A DNA stretch of 64,000 nt. It comes from Certhia americana (lineage: Eukaryota; Chordata; Aves; Passeriformes; Certhiidae). Each line of letters opens with the position of its first letter. Within the stretch, counting starts at the first letter, position 1. Made by a program: the position numbers and the translations under genes. A model generated the notes under the pieces. The model had not been told where the DNA came from. It did not search any database and saw only the letters and a list, made by a program, of their open reading frames with translations. The stretch is taken from positions 67,015,331 through 67,079,330 of the forward strand of contig CM031878.1 in the NCBI GenBank assembly GCA_018697195.1. The letters run 5' to 3'. Shown in pieces: positions 1 to 14,300 of this stretch.

Positions 1-2807
1 TCTGAGTTTGAGAAGGGTCCCCTGCTTCCCCAGTTACCAGGAATTTAGCAGATTTTCAAGTGCCTGCTGTAATTGTCCTAATGGACAGAAGTACATTTGT
101 ATTTGTCCTTTGTATGTACAAAGAATATATAGTTACTGCCTAAAATAGTGACAAGATCAGATGGTTTATTTGTTAGGAGCGTGAGACTACAAAGGAAGGT
201 AGAGTCAATTCTGTCCTTATCACACATAATATTGACACATCAGTTTAGAGTCTATTCATCCGGAGAAGACAAGTGATGATTAAAAACATACCTATTATCC
301 TTATATCAGGTCAACAGTCAAGGTCCAACACCTTCAACACAGACGTTATTGTCATTGCAAGGAATCCAGCTGATTTAAGATGAAAAATGCAGCTGATTAT
401 TCTTTTTAAGCAGTCATCTTCATCTTGCCTGTAAAACACATGATAAAAGATGGCAAATCATATATATTTATTTGAAACATGTCTGATGCTAAGACAACTG
501 ATAGTGTACTCCTTACACAATACAACTGTATCTTTAAGGCTACAGTAAATCACAAGCATGCATCCATTATGCAGAAGTGGACATTTCAAATTATGGGAAA
601 TGAGGTAAAAGAAACTTCCAGTTTTGAAATTAGGATTAGTTTTGAAATTCCTTGGCAGTACTGAATTGATGTCTCTTCAGGATAGACCCACTATTCAGCA
701 TCAGATAAGCAACACAAATGAAACAGCTGAATTTCACATAACCCAAATATAATTTTTTGAGTTTTCTCTTAGGGTTTTGTTTTGTTTTGGTTTTGGTTTA
801 GATTAAGAATGTAACTTTACTTTTTATTTTCCACAAATCTGTACTTCTGGCTCATCTCGCAGAATGTTATTGCAAGCATATAATGAACCAAATAGTGAAC
901 GAAACCCAGAACCAATGCCGTACAAAGTAATTAACGCAAGCTCGTATGTGAATTCCCTGCTGTTATGGCTGAGTGAATATCTGGTACAGACTGAAGACAT
1001 TTTAGAATCATACTGGAAAGTGTAAAATAAAAAAGTCCTAATCCTGCTAAGCTTTTATATACTATACTGAAAAAGGAGATATGTAGAATTTTTAACAATT
1101 TCTTAATGAAAGTTCACTCCATAAGGGTTTGTGAAAGAACAGAAACACTAAAATAGAAAAATATTATAAAATGCATGACACTATAGCATTCTACAGTACT
1201 TTTGTTTTGCACAAGCATTTTTGTGTATTTTTTTTCCCATTTTTGGAACTAATGTAAAAAGCAGTCTGCAAGCTCTTTTATTTAGGTGAATTAATTCAGA
1301 TCCATTTCTGAAAATATTGAACAATAAGGGAAGCAGATAACACCAACAGGTCCAGAAATAAATTGGCAGAGCAGACTAAAAATTAGCCTAAAGGACAAGA
1401 TTTCTATATTTTCACATATCATGGGTCAAATGAAAAACATTTTGGTGTGTGCTTTACCTCAAAAAGTGTTTAGGGAACCAGTAATCAAAAGGTTTGGGTG
1501 CTAAATACATGCATGGCCTAAACAGGGGAAGCTTATTTCTGAGCTTAATGTTACTTTACAAGCAGACTGACTGCACTAGCTCATCATATGGTGGAGAATC
1601 AATAGAAACTTGCAAACATAACAGTCACAAACATCTGACTTAACCAAAGCTGCCCTGTACAGATCTTATATTTCCTCATTTTCTTGAATGAAATAGGAAT
1701 TTGAAGACAATCTTCACTTCAGTTACAGTGAATGTGGTAGTTTATCAGATGCATTCCTTAGGGTGGAAGAAATAAATGCATGAATGACTAGTGTAGGATG
1801 GATTTTAAGAAACCTTATTTTCACTGTGCTGTGACAAGGATTGTGTGGAATAACAAATCTCTCATCACAAACCCTTGTGCCTTAAAACACCCCCAACCTG
1901 TTTGTTCTTTTGATATTGCAGACATTACCTGCTGAGAAACCAGATTTCAAGATTCAAAAGTGTTTCTACATGCAAAATGAAATTCCTTTTTTTGTTTTCA
2001 TTTGGGCACCAACACTGAGTGCCCAGCTACGTGTCCCCAGGGAACCCAGAGCAACCCAAACACCATTACAGCTGTAAGCTCCCCCTGGAGAGATCTTTGC
2101 CATCAACTTCAGCACCTGAAAAACAGGAAGAGAATTTATGAGCATGAGTATTTCCAAGCTGAGGTTGGAGAGGAGTAAAGTGGTGAGACAAGGCTTCCAT
2201 TCTTCCGTCTCCCCAATGGTTAATCCTTTGCTCCACCAGTGGACTAAGAGATGTGCATCTGTAGCGACTATATGTTAATACATATATATTTTAGCTCTCT
2301 CTGACATTGTGATCCATGTTATTTACTCACACTGAATCAGCGGGAGGCATCTTTTAATGCTATTTGCTTTTGTGAAGCTTCTCTGCATGTCACCAGAGAC
2401 AATTACTCTAGTAATTCAAAGGCAGCCACCATCTTTTCTCAAGCACTGTGGAATGTAAATAGATGCACCCTCTCTTTGAAAAAGTATCTTTCCAGTGATT
2501 AATTATTTAAGTACATTATCAATTATTTAAAATATCTTACATATTAAGCTTGAATTTAGAATTTTGAAATAGCTCAGTATAAATAGCAAGCCATAAATGG
2601 AAAAGTCTTTCTCGTACCATGTTTGATTTCATTTTTGCTGTTTGCTATATGCATATATGGAGAAAAACTGCCCTACCTGCTTGTAAAATTACAGCTGTAT
2701 GTCACTTATAAATGACAACAACAATCTATTTCTATTAAATTAGCTTTACTAACTTGCAAATAAGTAATATTCTGAAAAAAAGAGAAATAATTACAGCTGT
2801 TGTCTTT
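1..2807. other. Unique AT-rich non-coding DNA
   Basis: No open frame here is long enough or protein-like enough to annotate; the longest frames are 61-63 codons. The sequence is AT-rich with very few CpG dinucleotides, as expected for bird intergenic or intronic DNA. The only low-complexity stretch seen is a short T/G tract at about 773-800 made of TTTTG and TTTTGG units. No transposon signature was recognised. Confidence 0.7.
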
Positions 2808-3178
2808 ATAGAATCATAGAATATTTAGAGTTGGGAGGGACCTCTGAAGGTCATTTGATCCAACCTTCCCACTCAAGGAGGGCCACCTAGAGACAGTTGT
2901 CAGGACCATATCAGGTAACTTTTGAATATCTCTAAGGATAGAGACCTCACAACTTCTCTGGGTAGTCTAGATCAGTTACTTACACCACCATTTAAGCTGA
3001 CCTTGAATGTTTTGATCTTTCATATTCCCTCTTCCCAGGATCCTGAGTCCATCATCTTATGGTCAATACCTTTGTCCTTCACAGCCCCAAGGGATCCCTT
3101 CCTGTTGCTGTGTATGAGGTTCAGCACAGAACCCACATTTTCTTTTGATGGACTCCAGAACCTCTTTATTGCTTAAGT
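2808..3178 (-). mobile_element. CR1 LINE fragment, 3' end
   Basis: The plus strand opens with ATAGAATCATAGAAT, the complement of the CR1 3' terminus, so the element reads on the minus strand. It continues with the characteristic CR1 tail (a GGGAGGGACCTCTGAAGGTC-like core, then a block related to 'agagacctcacaacttctctgggtag'). The part from about 3030 to 3178 matches my memory of a more internal segment seen in some avian CR1 copies. The copy is 5'-truncated, as is usual for CR1, and heavily diverged. An 84-codon open frame on the plus strand inside it is antisense to the element and is not a gene. Subfamily not assigned; the right boundary is approximate. Confidence 0.85.
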
Positions 3179-4801
3179 GAGAAATATTTTGATTGTGTGT
3201 TTAAAAGCTTTTGAATAGCAGTTTGCAACCTGCTATTGAGCTTTTGCTGTATTTACTAAACAAAAATTAAAAAAATCTGCTTTACAAAATGAATTGTACA
3301 CTATTTTTCTTTGCTTCTTCATGTTTAATTAAAAATATATGCTGGATAAAAATGGAAGCCACAAGTATGAGACTTCACACAAAGCAGAACACATTTTAGC
3401 TAATGTATGATGAAAAGCAACTTTCATCTCTGTTGTGTAGTTCAGATGTTTTATTGATTCCTTCTCTAGAAGGGAGGAAGTTTCTTTTCCTTTGGCTCTC
3501 CTGACCATGTTATTGGATTTTTGAATTTTCTTCCTGCCCTTTGTAATGTTCAGGGTCTAAACTCAGGCTTCTTGTGACATTATGTCATTTCTGCAACAGG
3601 CTCAAAAGGTAGTTCTTTAGAAGACAAGGGAGATATGGTAGAAAAGGTGTACTTGGAAATAAAATTCACCGCCCTGCCTTAACAATTTCGGAACAATTGC
3701 TGGTGCTCCACAAACTCAAGGTTCTGGAATACCAGCTTTGTTTAGCAGCAAACCTCATTTCCCTCTCACAAGACCAGTGAGTATTCCTGCATGAGGGAAC
3801 ATGGAAGTCAAGGAGCTATGCTTTCCAGATTAGTTGTCAAACATCCCATGGTGTTCAGTCAAGGACATCCATACTTATTTTTATCTTCCTGTTCTTTACC
3901 TGCCTCTTAGGTACACAATGAAATACCCAATTTAAAGTTAATCAATAAGATCTAAGCACACACCTAACCGGGCAAGATCCCATATATTAGACATCATGTA
4001 ACCTTAACAAAAGAATATTTAGTAGCGTTATATGCTTAATTTTTAATATTTTAGGTCAAGTATTGTTAATTTGGTCAGAGTTTTTGAGCAAAGCATTTGT
4101 TTTTTTTTTTAACATTTTAACAGCATCCAACTCAATTAATTGGGTGAATAACTCTAAAGTTAATATTTTTGAATACATATCCATATACACTCTCATATCC
4201 TTCTAGTTGCAGCTTCAATAACCTTACATTCCCAACATCAAACAAGGGTTAAGTACCATGTTATTTAAACAAGATGGAGGCATTTGATAATGATGGAGTA
4301 TGAAAAGTGGAGGAGGAGGAATGCTGGAAGGGAATGTGACTTGTATCACCAGGGCATGGGAGAGAACAGCAAGAGCACATAAATCTACTTCAACAAAAAT
4401 ATTGCTATCATAGTATAATTCATCTTCTGAACTTTTCTAGTTTTCACCTTACAAAGCAAGGTCTAGGTTTGTTAAATCACTGTTCATGTTACACTTTGGA
4501 GAAAGTAGCCAAGACTAATTAGACTTAATTACATCCATTAGGGAACTTTATATGTCAAGTTCCACTAACTAATTTACAGGTGGGTCGAACAAAAAATCTC
4601 ATTACTTTGCTTCAGTTTTTGTTTCTTAGATTTTTTTCAAGGTCATGGAATAGTCAGAATTGAAAGGTACTTGAATTAATATTGCCATTCCCCCTTTCTT
4701 TTCATGCTTGATTAATTCCTTACATTCGATGATTTTGTTGCAATAGTTAAGCAATTTAATATTTCCACAAGCAAATATGCCAAGTTATTTTAAATATGTA
4801 A

Positions 4802-4817
4802 TTTTTTTTTTTTTTTT
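4802..4817. repeat. Poly-T run (16 bp)
   Basis: Sixteen consecutive T residues. No recognisable element lies on either side and no target-site duplication is evident, so this is a plain homopolymer rather than the tail of a retrocopy. Confidence 0.9.
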
Positions 4818-6270
4818 AAACAAAGAAATAATCACCTTACCTCACAAAAATCTGTAAGAAGAAAGCACCAACCAGTTCCTTCTTGTCGGTGACCAGCACA
4901 TTCAGGAGTGCACCACCCTTGGGTCACACATGTAGGATTTGAGTCAGAAAGTTTTTCCCATTACTCTCCACAAGCTTTCTGGACTGCATGAAAGAGAGAA
5001 GATTTTACCAACATAATTGCTTAATTCTGATTATAACAAAAATAATGAATAGCTTAAAAAAAAGACATGAAATTTCTGGTGGTGCCTTTGAGCCTTAATT
5101 GCATAGAGCCTCAAATATGGAACTCACACTGGCCTTAAAAATGGCTGAAGCACGTGTACCAATGGGTGCTTGGAATTAAGCCAGGGGATGAAATTTCACT
5201 GAATTTGATTACATCAAATAATCCTGGAAAAAAGAAACACATTTTTGTCTTCTGAAGACAGCTGTTGCTTGTGTTCATGCTGTTTATCCAATATCAAAAT
5301 TTTTGTGGGTGTTGGTTGATAACTTGGCTATGATGTGAGTACAGAATGGAAAAGGGGACATGACTAATTTACCTAATTTACCAAATTTGCTGCTGTTGAT
5401 TGGTAAACCTGACTTTGCAGCATGATATACTAGTCAGCTCCTTCCATGAGACGGAAACTGAACCGATATAATAGCAAGTGACAAATGCATTTCTGCAAAA
5501 ATTTACCTCAGAAATCTCATGTCTGCAATATGTAAAGAGGCTCAAAAAATCTCCTATTATGCCTGATTCATGCTTTCAAAAATCTCAAAGGTGAAAAGTT
5601 TAAATTATTTGTGAAACAAAATAAATAAGCCTGATGGTTTGCCTACCAGGTAGGGAGACATAAAGCAGGTCCCATCCTTTTGGGCAAACACTGTGAAGTA
5701 ATACATATTACATGGCAGAAACTGGCATGTCTGCAGTCCCTGGCTAGTGTTCTGTGGTTGGTAAACCATTATACGAATTGATTTAAAAATGTAAATGCAT
5801 GAGAGAGAGCAATCACAAGGTAACAGGGGGAGGGGTGGGAGGACTAAGACAGGCCATATGTTCCTCTCCTCTTTCTGCATTTTCTGCTCTCATACAGAGA
5901 ATTCCCTGCCTGACAGATGGAGAGAAGTGTACTTTATGCAAGGTGCAGGCGGTTTTCTCTGTGAATGCTTAAGAGCTAGAGAACAAAGCAATGCAATTAT
6001 GAGTTCTCTGTATAAAAATCTATGGCCCTTATCAGATGTATTGCAGATGACTTCTAGAGAACCACAGAATAAAATAAAACACTCAGAAATATTACTAAGC
6101 TTTGTTAACAAAGTCTCTTGATCACTGGCAATTTCATATTTTAGTTTAGTTAGAAAATTGATGGCATGAAGAGAACACTGCTGTTGCTCAGGCTGCTAGA
6201 AGGAAAAAAACCATAATTTATTTTTTAAGATCTCTGTTCTGGCGGTTCAAAATTTCTCTTTTCTGTTTGA

Positions 6271-6303
6271 TTTTTGTTGTTTTTGTTGTCATTGTTGTTG
6301 TTG
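6271..6303. repeat. TTG-rich simple repeat
   Basis: An imperfect TTG/TTTTG run with one interruption (TCA) near 6290. It yields a hydrophobic Val/Phe-rich open frame on the plus strand that has no other support as coding sequence. Confidence 0.75.
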
Positions 6304-6446
6304 CTTTAAATCTCCAGATAGCTACAGATCTATTGTTTGACATTATTTGCATGATGTGTGGAGTTGATAAATTTAGATACTGTGGATGGATGTCAGGGTT
6401 TCTTTACCATAAATCCTGTCCTGCACTAGGCAGCAAGAAAGAAGCA

Positions 6447-6488
6447 TTTTGATAGATAACACAAACTGAAGGTTTTTGATAGATAACA
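6447..6488. repeat. 15-bp direct repeat, period 27
   Basis: TTTTGATAGATAACA occurs at 6447-6461 and again identically at 6474-6488, separated by 12 bp. GATAG within it is a GATA-type motif, so the duplication doubles a possible factor site. It could equally be a neutral local duplication. Confidence 0.8.
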
Positions 6489-9400
6489 AACTCATTAATC
6501 ACTGTCCTCTAAGTGCTATAAGAAGAATTTAAAATGTGCTACATTTGGCACTTGTAAAAGTTTCTTGCTTTTAAATCACAGCAGTTACTACTCTGTGCTT
6601 TTTGACTAGCCTGAACAACCATTTCAGTATGAAAAAAGAATCAGTGGGGGTTAAATTTAGTATAGGACCAGACAAGGATGAGCTTCACAGTGGTATCATT
6701 AATTCTCTCTTCCTCTTAGTAGAGAACATTGGCAGACTTCCAGTTTATTAAAACAACAATCAAAGGCAGATCTTCTCTCTGTATACACAATGAGTCAAGG
6801 ATGGATCATTTACTCAAACAGAGCTGTTCGCTGAGGTATAAAAACAAAAATGCATTTCAGGGGAAATAGTTCATGAATATTATGCAAAAAATGCTCCACA
6901 GTTGTGTCTCATACAAAAGCATTCCAAACATTATTAAATAAAAACAGAATTCTACATTGTTCTTCTAAAAGCTCTAAACACAAGATCAGGAATTAAAGTA
7001 TTTTTCAAGGAAAATTTGACAACTATTTGTATAAAAGAGCTTTAACATTAGTAAATTTATTAATCTAACTAAATGTGAAAAAAATTACTTGATTAACTTA
7101 TATTTTAATTTAAAGAAAAAAATTAGTAATATGCATCAAAGTCTATTTACATGGAAAAAGATAAATGTAGGGAGACCATGTGTACATAAGTAAGTATATA
7201 AGTATATATTTTTGTTAAAAATGGGATTGGAATTTTGGGTTCCTACCATGTGAAATAACTTCTTTGAAATGACAGGTTGCAAGTTCATCCAATAAGTCCT
7301 TTGGCTGACATTGTGCTTCAATAAAAATGGGTGAAGTGGAAGAAAAAATGAAAGCAGATATAAGCCACAGATACAACCCCACCCCCCAAAAATAAAAGCA
7401 ATGCAAAATGGAGTTCAGAATAAACAGGGTGGAAAATTAAATACACGGAATATGATATCCTGACCCTATTGAAGTCACTGGGCATTGTGCTGCTGGTTCC
7501 AAGGATGTTCCAAGAATCTGTCCAGAGAATAATAATAGTAGTAATATATAAAAAGGCAGGAGCAGAGGACAGTATTTAAAGACACTTATGCAGGTAAGCT
7601 GTCTATCATATGTAGGTTATCTGTTGGTGGATGATCTTGTTTGGAGGGGAGGAACTATTTTTCTGTTTTCTATGTGTAATACAAGCTTTTTCAGGAAGAA
7701 GAAAAACACTTAAATTTTTTAAATGTCATTGAAATACTGAAGGAATAGAGAAATATTTGAAAGCATCTGAAGCATCATTTCAAAGGGAGAGGTGCAGAGT
7801 GTTTGGAAATATAGTTTAGTTACATCTAAATAGGTAGGATCTGAAAAACTCAGCCTCTAGGAGATTAACACAACCCTAGTAAAAGCTTTTCCTGTTCTTC
7901 TAACGCCTATGATTATGTCTCAAAAAATAATTTTGGAGGTTAAAGACGATTGTTGTACATTGAATGGCAGCTAAAGATGTAAAGCACACAGGTTTCATAC
8001 TTGAAGACTTCTGTCAGTGGAGCCTCAGGGAGAAGGGTCTGTAAAATCTGCTTTGTTTGCAGGCTGCGTTCAATAAATCCAAATCTTTGATAATGACACA
8101 ATCGTATTGAATAGTGGCTGTGAGTGAATGCTTGTTGAACTTTTAAGATATGATTCAGCACAGGCACTATGAGAACAGAGCACAATAACATTAAACACCA
8201 GATGGCATTTCAAAGCCCATCAGATACACAGATTCCTTTTTCTTCTGTACAAAAGATCGGCAAGGCCTCATGTCTGAAAAAAAGCCCATTAAGATAAATG
8301 GAGTTGATTTGGTTTTGTCTTGCTAGGGCTATTATAAGAAAGTCATCTGAATGGGTCAAATTACAAACTGCTCTGGATCAAAGGAGAACAACTGCAGTAT
8401 TGGGTCAAATTGATCCAAGCTATGTCAACTGGATCAGCATGAAACCCCAAACTGCAGTGTAAAATCTCCTTAGCGTGGGCCTAGACAATAATTAATGCAA
8501 GTACTGCCTCTTTTATACTGGGAGTTAGGAAGGCATTAGTAGAAAATACTCATCAGGAATTTCTTTTGCAGTTGCCAGAGAGGCAGAGATTTATAAAAGC
8601 AGCTTCAAAACCCCAAGCTCAACAGGGACAAGCACCTCCGCAGTTCAAAACACCCACTTCAGGGCAGGTGAGGTGAAACGTAATGCAGCATTACCAATCC
8701 TGAAGCCTCATATGGAGAGAACTTTTAGATTTTAGGTCACGTTCAGCCTGAAAGAAGTTCCCCTGAGACACAAGTAATTACCCCCATGATTTATTTGTTC
8801 TGTTGGCAGCACTGCATTTGTTGTCTTGTCTAGGTGATCCATTGGTGCTGCATGGTTTGTATGAGTAATTGATGCTGGACAATGCCGACACTGCAGGCTG
8901 GGGCTGCCAGGGTACGTGTGTGTGAGCGTCACTGCAATGTAAGGAGCAAAGCTGATAACGTTATACAGTGCAAAGACAGGCCTCCAGAGTGAGAGCTGTA
9001 TTACAAAAACAAAACAAAACAAAAAACTAATACAAAATTAGAAATGTTTGTGAGGGAAAATAAAGAAATAGTGGGCCCAAAGATGGGCTAATTAATTGAC
9101 TGAAATAGAAATGGTAACTTACCTGTCCTCTCTACTTTGCATTGCTGATGGCAAAGTAACTAACAGCAAGAGACTCTGCCAGATGACAAAAGCTGCTACT
9201 TGTGAGGCAGGATACATACAAAAAAGCTGTCATGGTGTTGTCAAAAGGAGCAGCCCTCCAAGCTTCATCACAGATGTCCAAGTGTCCCCTGCAGCCCTTC
9301 TGATATGTCATCACCAAATGGTGTTAGTGCGTCAAGCAAATGACTGACATCTATACATTTTCTAGCAGTCCAGTTGAGCATCGTGCTTGCAACTGCATTT

Positions 9401-10885
9401 CTGGTTGTTGAGTCTAGAGAGGCCATTCACTGAGACAGGAATTGCTGGGGACCATGTAAATACTCCACAAATTGCTCTTTGCTTTTTTTGTCTGATCAAC
9501 ACAAGTCCCATAACAGCAGCTGAGCCACTGAATTAATTGTCTACTCCTCTAATCATTGCACTGCTTAATTCTGTCACCTTGGAGCACTTTTTAGAATGCA
9601 GGAGGATGCCTGATTTTTATGTTTATTTCTAAAAGAGGCTTCTGGCACCAGAAGTTTGCTGAGATAGGTGTCTGGCTTGACACAAATAAACAGATTTTAG
9701 TAAATGATGCATATTTCTTCTCAGCTGCAAACATTTGGATTTTCTCGGGGGCTGGATGCAGTGAAATGCTTTGGCTGTTCAAACAGACAAGGGTGTCAAA
9801 GCCCCTGATGATTCCTAACACTTGAACACATCACACAGGAGCAATTAAACTGACAAGGGGAAAAAAACCCTCTCCTCAGCCCAGATTTACACTGTGTTCC
9901 TATTCATGGACAAATCAGCAAACATTTCAAATGCCTTAACTGAGTAATGAATGGGTTCTGGGTTAGTTACTGTGCTGACAGCAGGTTTTAAATTCTATTG
10001 AGTCAGGCAAGGGGGAAGGTGAATAGGGTAGAATTACAGGAAAGGATTAATGAGGGGTTTCTTGCTGAACATACTGTTGCAGTGTTCTCTCAGTCACTAT
10101 ACCAAGCAGTCACTGATTTTTGCCTTAAGGACTGTACTTTTATAATCTAAAATATGCCTCCTTAAACAAATCCACATCAGGCAATGTGTCAACACTTCAT
10201 TGGTTTCAATAGAATTAGTTTCCTAAACGCTCTTTTCTGAGGCAATTTTTGTACTTGAAAGTGCATTACAAGGAACATTTACTACAACTACAGTACAATG
10301 ATGTATAATACGACAAACATGGGTTTAATGAGTGCAAGCTGTAACAACAAATATACTACACATATGGTCTGTCTTTCTTTCATTCCTTTTGCTTCTCCAC
10401 AGTCCTAGTAAAAATCCTTACATTCGTCTTTTTACAAACATTAGTTGTTCCTATTAGATTCAAATATTGTCTTGAAGAAAACAAGAGAACTGCATAAGAT
10501 GTGGTAACAATTTTTAGATAATTACAGATGCCTTCTTTTTAATGTTATGCTCCTGTGGCTCCTCATATATACTAAAGCGTGTCAAATAAAAAAAATCATT
10601 TTCTTAGAAAAGAGAGTACTCACAGAGCCTCCACTGTACATGGCATGTGAAATTAAACTCAGTGCTGTTTGCCAAGCTTAGCTGGGTCACATTCACTGAA
10701 GATTCTTAGACAGGGCCAAGGGCTGTCAAAACACCACATCACTGGCTTTGGAGCAGCCCACAGCTCAGTCAGGTCTGGAGATAGTGATCTGAAACACCAA
10801 GAGGAAAATTTCTTTATTCTTTGTCTCCACATTTCTACTGGCCTTGTTTAAAAATGTTTATGGTTTTTTTCTCCCCTCAAAGAAA

Positions 10886-10963
10886 GCATTCAATAGATTA
10901 GGACACTTAATTTGCAAATTGCTTGCACTCAATAGATTAGGATGCTTAATTTGCAAATTGCCT
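10886..10963. repeat. 39-bp tandem duplication with palindromic core
   Basis: Two adjacent copies, 10886-10924 and 10925-10963, differ at about 4 of 39 positions. Each contains the perfect 12-bp palindrome AATTTGCAAATT, preceded by CTTA. The palindrome resembles a POU/octamer-type site. The differences between copies indicate the duplication is not very recent. It lies in otherwise unique DNA. Confidence 0.9.
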
Positions 10964-11266
10964 AACTTTTAGGCCTTGGCTACTTTCATGACTTTTGCTT
11001 TGCTTGTATACTATCAGTCTACTGGCATTTATAGGATGCTGGCTAAGTGTAGGAGCCACACTTCATCAAAGGGCTGCTGGTTCCTTAAATGCTCTCAGCT
11101 GAGGCGATAAACAATGACAAAAAAGGTCTAATATCCATTATTCTGTCCTTTGGTTAAAGGTAAATTGCACTTCATATCCTAAACCCCAGTCCTTTCATAC
11201 ATGAGGAAGACTACCATTAAATTGCAACATGTACTGGTGCCATAGTATTGCCTGAAAAGAAATGTA

Positions 11267-11300
11267 CAGAATCACAGAATGGCTTGGGTTGGAAGGATGA
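11267..11300 (-). mobile_element. CR1 LINE remnant (very short 3' tail)
   Basis: CAGAATCACAGAATGGCTTG followed by GGTTGGAAGGA is the complement of the last few tens of bases of CR1. Only about 34 bp are recognisable, so this is either an extreme 5' truncation or the surviving end of a larger decayed copy. The element reads on the minus strand. Confidence 0.75.
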
Positions 11301-14300
11301 TGATATTTTGTTTAATTAGAGGAAGAGTGTATTTGGTCTAAGCATATAAAATAAAATGTAAAAACCCTCTCACTTTAAGTGAATTATATCAAGACCATCA
11401 CAGCTATGTTCAAAATTCACAGGTCTGAACCAAACATTAGAAAAGACATATCATTTCACATTTTTATTATTTTCTCAAGAAATGGAGAAGCCTAAACATG
11501 TGGTTTTTATTCTTTCCTCTAGACTGTCTTGGTAGCAGCATTTAAATAGACCTTCAAATGTGATATTTTCCCTTTGACCAGTTTTTTCTTCTAAAAAGAC
11601 AAAGCAGAAGTAGGAAAAAGAAATATAAAGAAGCGCAATACTATTTGGTTTTGAAAAGACTGAATTTGAAGCACACCTATTCTTCACCACTCAAGAAAGT
11701 TCCCAGTGCTATAGACACGCTGGGCCAATGACTAATTAGGCACCATGAGAGTATTAGAAGTACATGTTATTCATGCTGGCCTTGTTCTGCTGCCAAAGAA
11801 GACTGCGATGATACCCAATTTGGTTTCTAATCAAAGTGCAGGTGGCCTCACTTAATTTCAAATTTTTTGCCCATCCTGCTGAAACACAAGTGCATCAAAC
11901 TCCTCTCATTTTCACAAGAAAGACTTCAACTTACTGCACCCCTACAAGGCCTCCTAAGGTAGACATGTATACAGAGGGAATATTTATGCCCGAGCTATCA
12001 AGTGCTACATTGGCCCCCTCGGGGAGGTAAAGAGACACTGTACTGAACACAGGAGCTCTGAAACGGACAGAATTTAGTTCATAAAGCATTTGATAAAGAA
12101 AATAAAGATAAAAATCAGGCAAAGAAATGTTTAACAGCATAAAAGAAGATGCAGTGTTCTAAGTCTGGAGCCTACTGCTCTCTGTTTTAGACAATTTAAA
12201 ACTGGTGAGACTGGAAAACCAAGGTGACAGGCATTATTCCTGTGGCATTTTCCACCCATTATCAGCAGCTGAGGGCTCATGGACTTCTTTGGAGCTGGTT
12301 TGTGCAGCTTAGTATTTACTGCCCCTAGGAAGACTTTTATTTTGTGATTCAACTACTATTTTTGAAGCCATTTAAATGGAGGTGGGAAGAGGGTAGTTTT
12401 GCAAACAGTGAAGTCAGGCCTGAGAGAAATAAGAAAATCTTGAGTATAAACAGGCTACATTCTAAAAGAATGAGAATTCTCAGTCAGCTGCTAAAGATGG
12501 CAGAAAAAGATTTACACACTTTTAAGATGGTAATTTATAACTTCAATAAAACAGCATATATAAAAAAAAAAAAGTGAGTTGAAATGTTTCTTTTTTTTCC
12601 TGTAGGCAGAGGTTTAAGGACTTTCTATTAAAAAACCCTTTCAGTTTTTTTTATTTCAAATTGCAATCCTTCAGTCTATCCTCTTTCTGTTCTTTTTTGC
12701 AATAAGGGAATGCATACTTTCCAAGCTTGTTGAAAAATTTAGTTGAGCAATACAGGTTGATGGATATATACTTCAATGTCTACGAGTGCCCTAACACAGT
12801 TTACACCCGTTTATCAGAGAAAAAAACAATTTGACTGAGTAGAAATTATACCTTCAAAAATTTTTAAGGCAGAGAAGTAAAATATAAGGCTCATTAGCTT
12901 CAGTGAGGACTTGAATGTCAGATGTAACAAGTCCAGCAGGGGTGACGAAATTTCATATGAAAGGAAACATTTCTGCATGAATAATCAAGAAAAAAATCTC
13001 CATGCTTTAAATATTAGTATTTTTACATATGAAATCAAGACTGTTGGCAGTGGACACTATTAAAAACAAGGTTTTTAAAACTGCAATTAATTTGGGGCAA
13101 GTTAATTTAAAAAACTACATCTTTATAGTTTCCCAGAAAAGACTGAATCTGTCCCGGTTCCCAAAGGTCATGACCATATTATTTAAAACTCATTTTATGT
13201 CAGCTAAGAGGATACAAAAAAGCCATACATTTGTATATTGTATTAAATGGTCTACTATAGTAGAGATTTAAGTGGTCTAATACAGAGAGATCTTGAAAGA
13301 TTATTAATAGAAGCACTGCAAACCTTGAGTTTTTCCAAGCCTCAAGTGTTGCATTGCTTCACAGCTCACCATACCATGTATCTTGTTAGATTTCTCAATA
13401 ACCCCATGTTTACTGTTATGTTTTCTGTGTTTACACTATCTCACAGTTAAGCCTGTGTAAGCGCATTTTTGTTTGGGGTTGAACCAAGGGGAAGAAAGTA
13501 TAACTCTGCAAGAAACTTCACTTGAACCTGAAAGCAAAGGCTTTGTCACATAAGGTAGTAGAATGGAGATGGTTACTTCAGTCTCCTTCTTAAAATCTCA
13601 ACCTAAATTTAGAAATAACAGAAAAAATTCGACTTTCCAATTGAATACCAAAGTTTTACAAAAAAAGAAAAAGGCTGCTTTGCAAATTAATTTCGTACAG
13701 TACTTGCAATAGGAGGAAAAATGTATACACTTTAAATGAGAGAAATGGACTCAACACATTTTAAAGAAAAATGTTGAAGTTGCTTAATTTTCAATTGTGC
13801 ACTATAAACCTTCTATAATTTTAATGCAGGCCTATTTTAAATTTAGTTTGATCATATTGAACTATTTTTCATGTAAAAATTTCCCTGTTACATCCAGATT
13901 ACCATAACTCAATGAGATTGATATGTCACTTGATTTTGGAGATAAATAGGGACAAAAGCAAAGTAGAATTTGCTGTATATGTAGTTACCCTTGTTTTTTG
14001 AGTCAGTTTCTGGTAAGAATAACAGTATTCATGTTATTTTAAGGGTATAAGTTTTATTTCTGCTGGAAAAACCCACAATCTTTATCAACATTAGTATAGA
14101 AGGCACTTAGATGTTCACATCTTATTCCCATAGGAGTTGTTGGAGACGTACAATATTTAACTGCTGCACAAGAAATGGAAAGACCTCTGTAATACCACTT
14201 GTGGATGCTGGATCATGGTACTATTTCTTATTGAACACAGTAATTGAAACAAAATGTTGTTTCAGATCTGCTCCAGTCTGAGCGACTTGGTATGAAACAT

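Larger units (their letters stand above)
3179..10885. other. Unique AT-rich non-coding DNA
   Basis: No gene was recognised. Open frames reach 108 codons (5795-6121), which overlaps antisense frames of 73-91 codons and shows no domain, so it is treated as chance. Minor low-complexity runs are a T-run at 4802-4817, a TTG-rich stretch at 6271-6303 and a direct repeat at 6447-6488. No clear transposon was seen. Confidence 0.65.
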
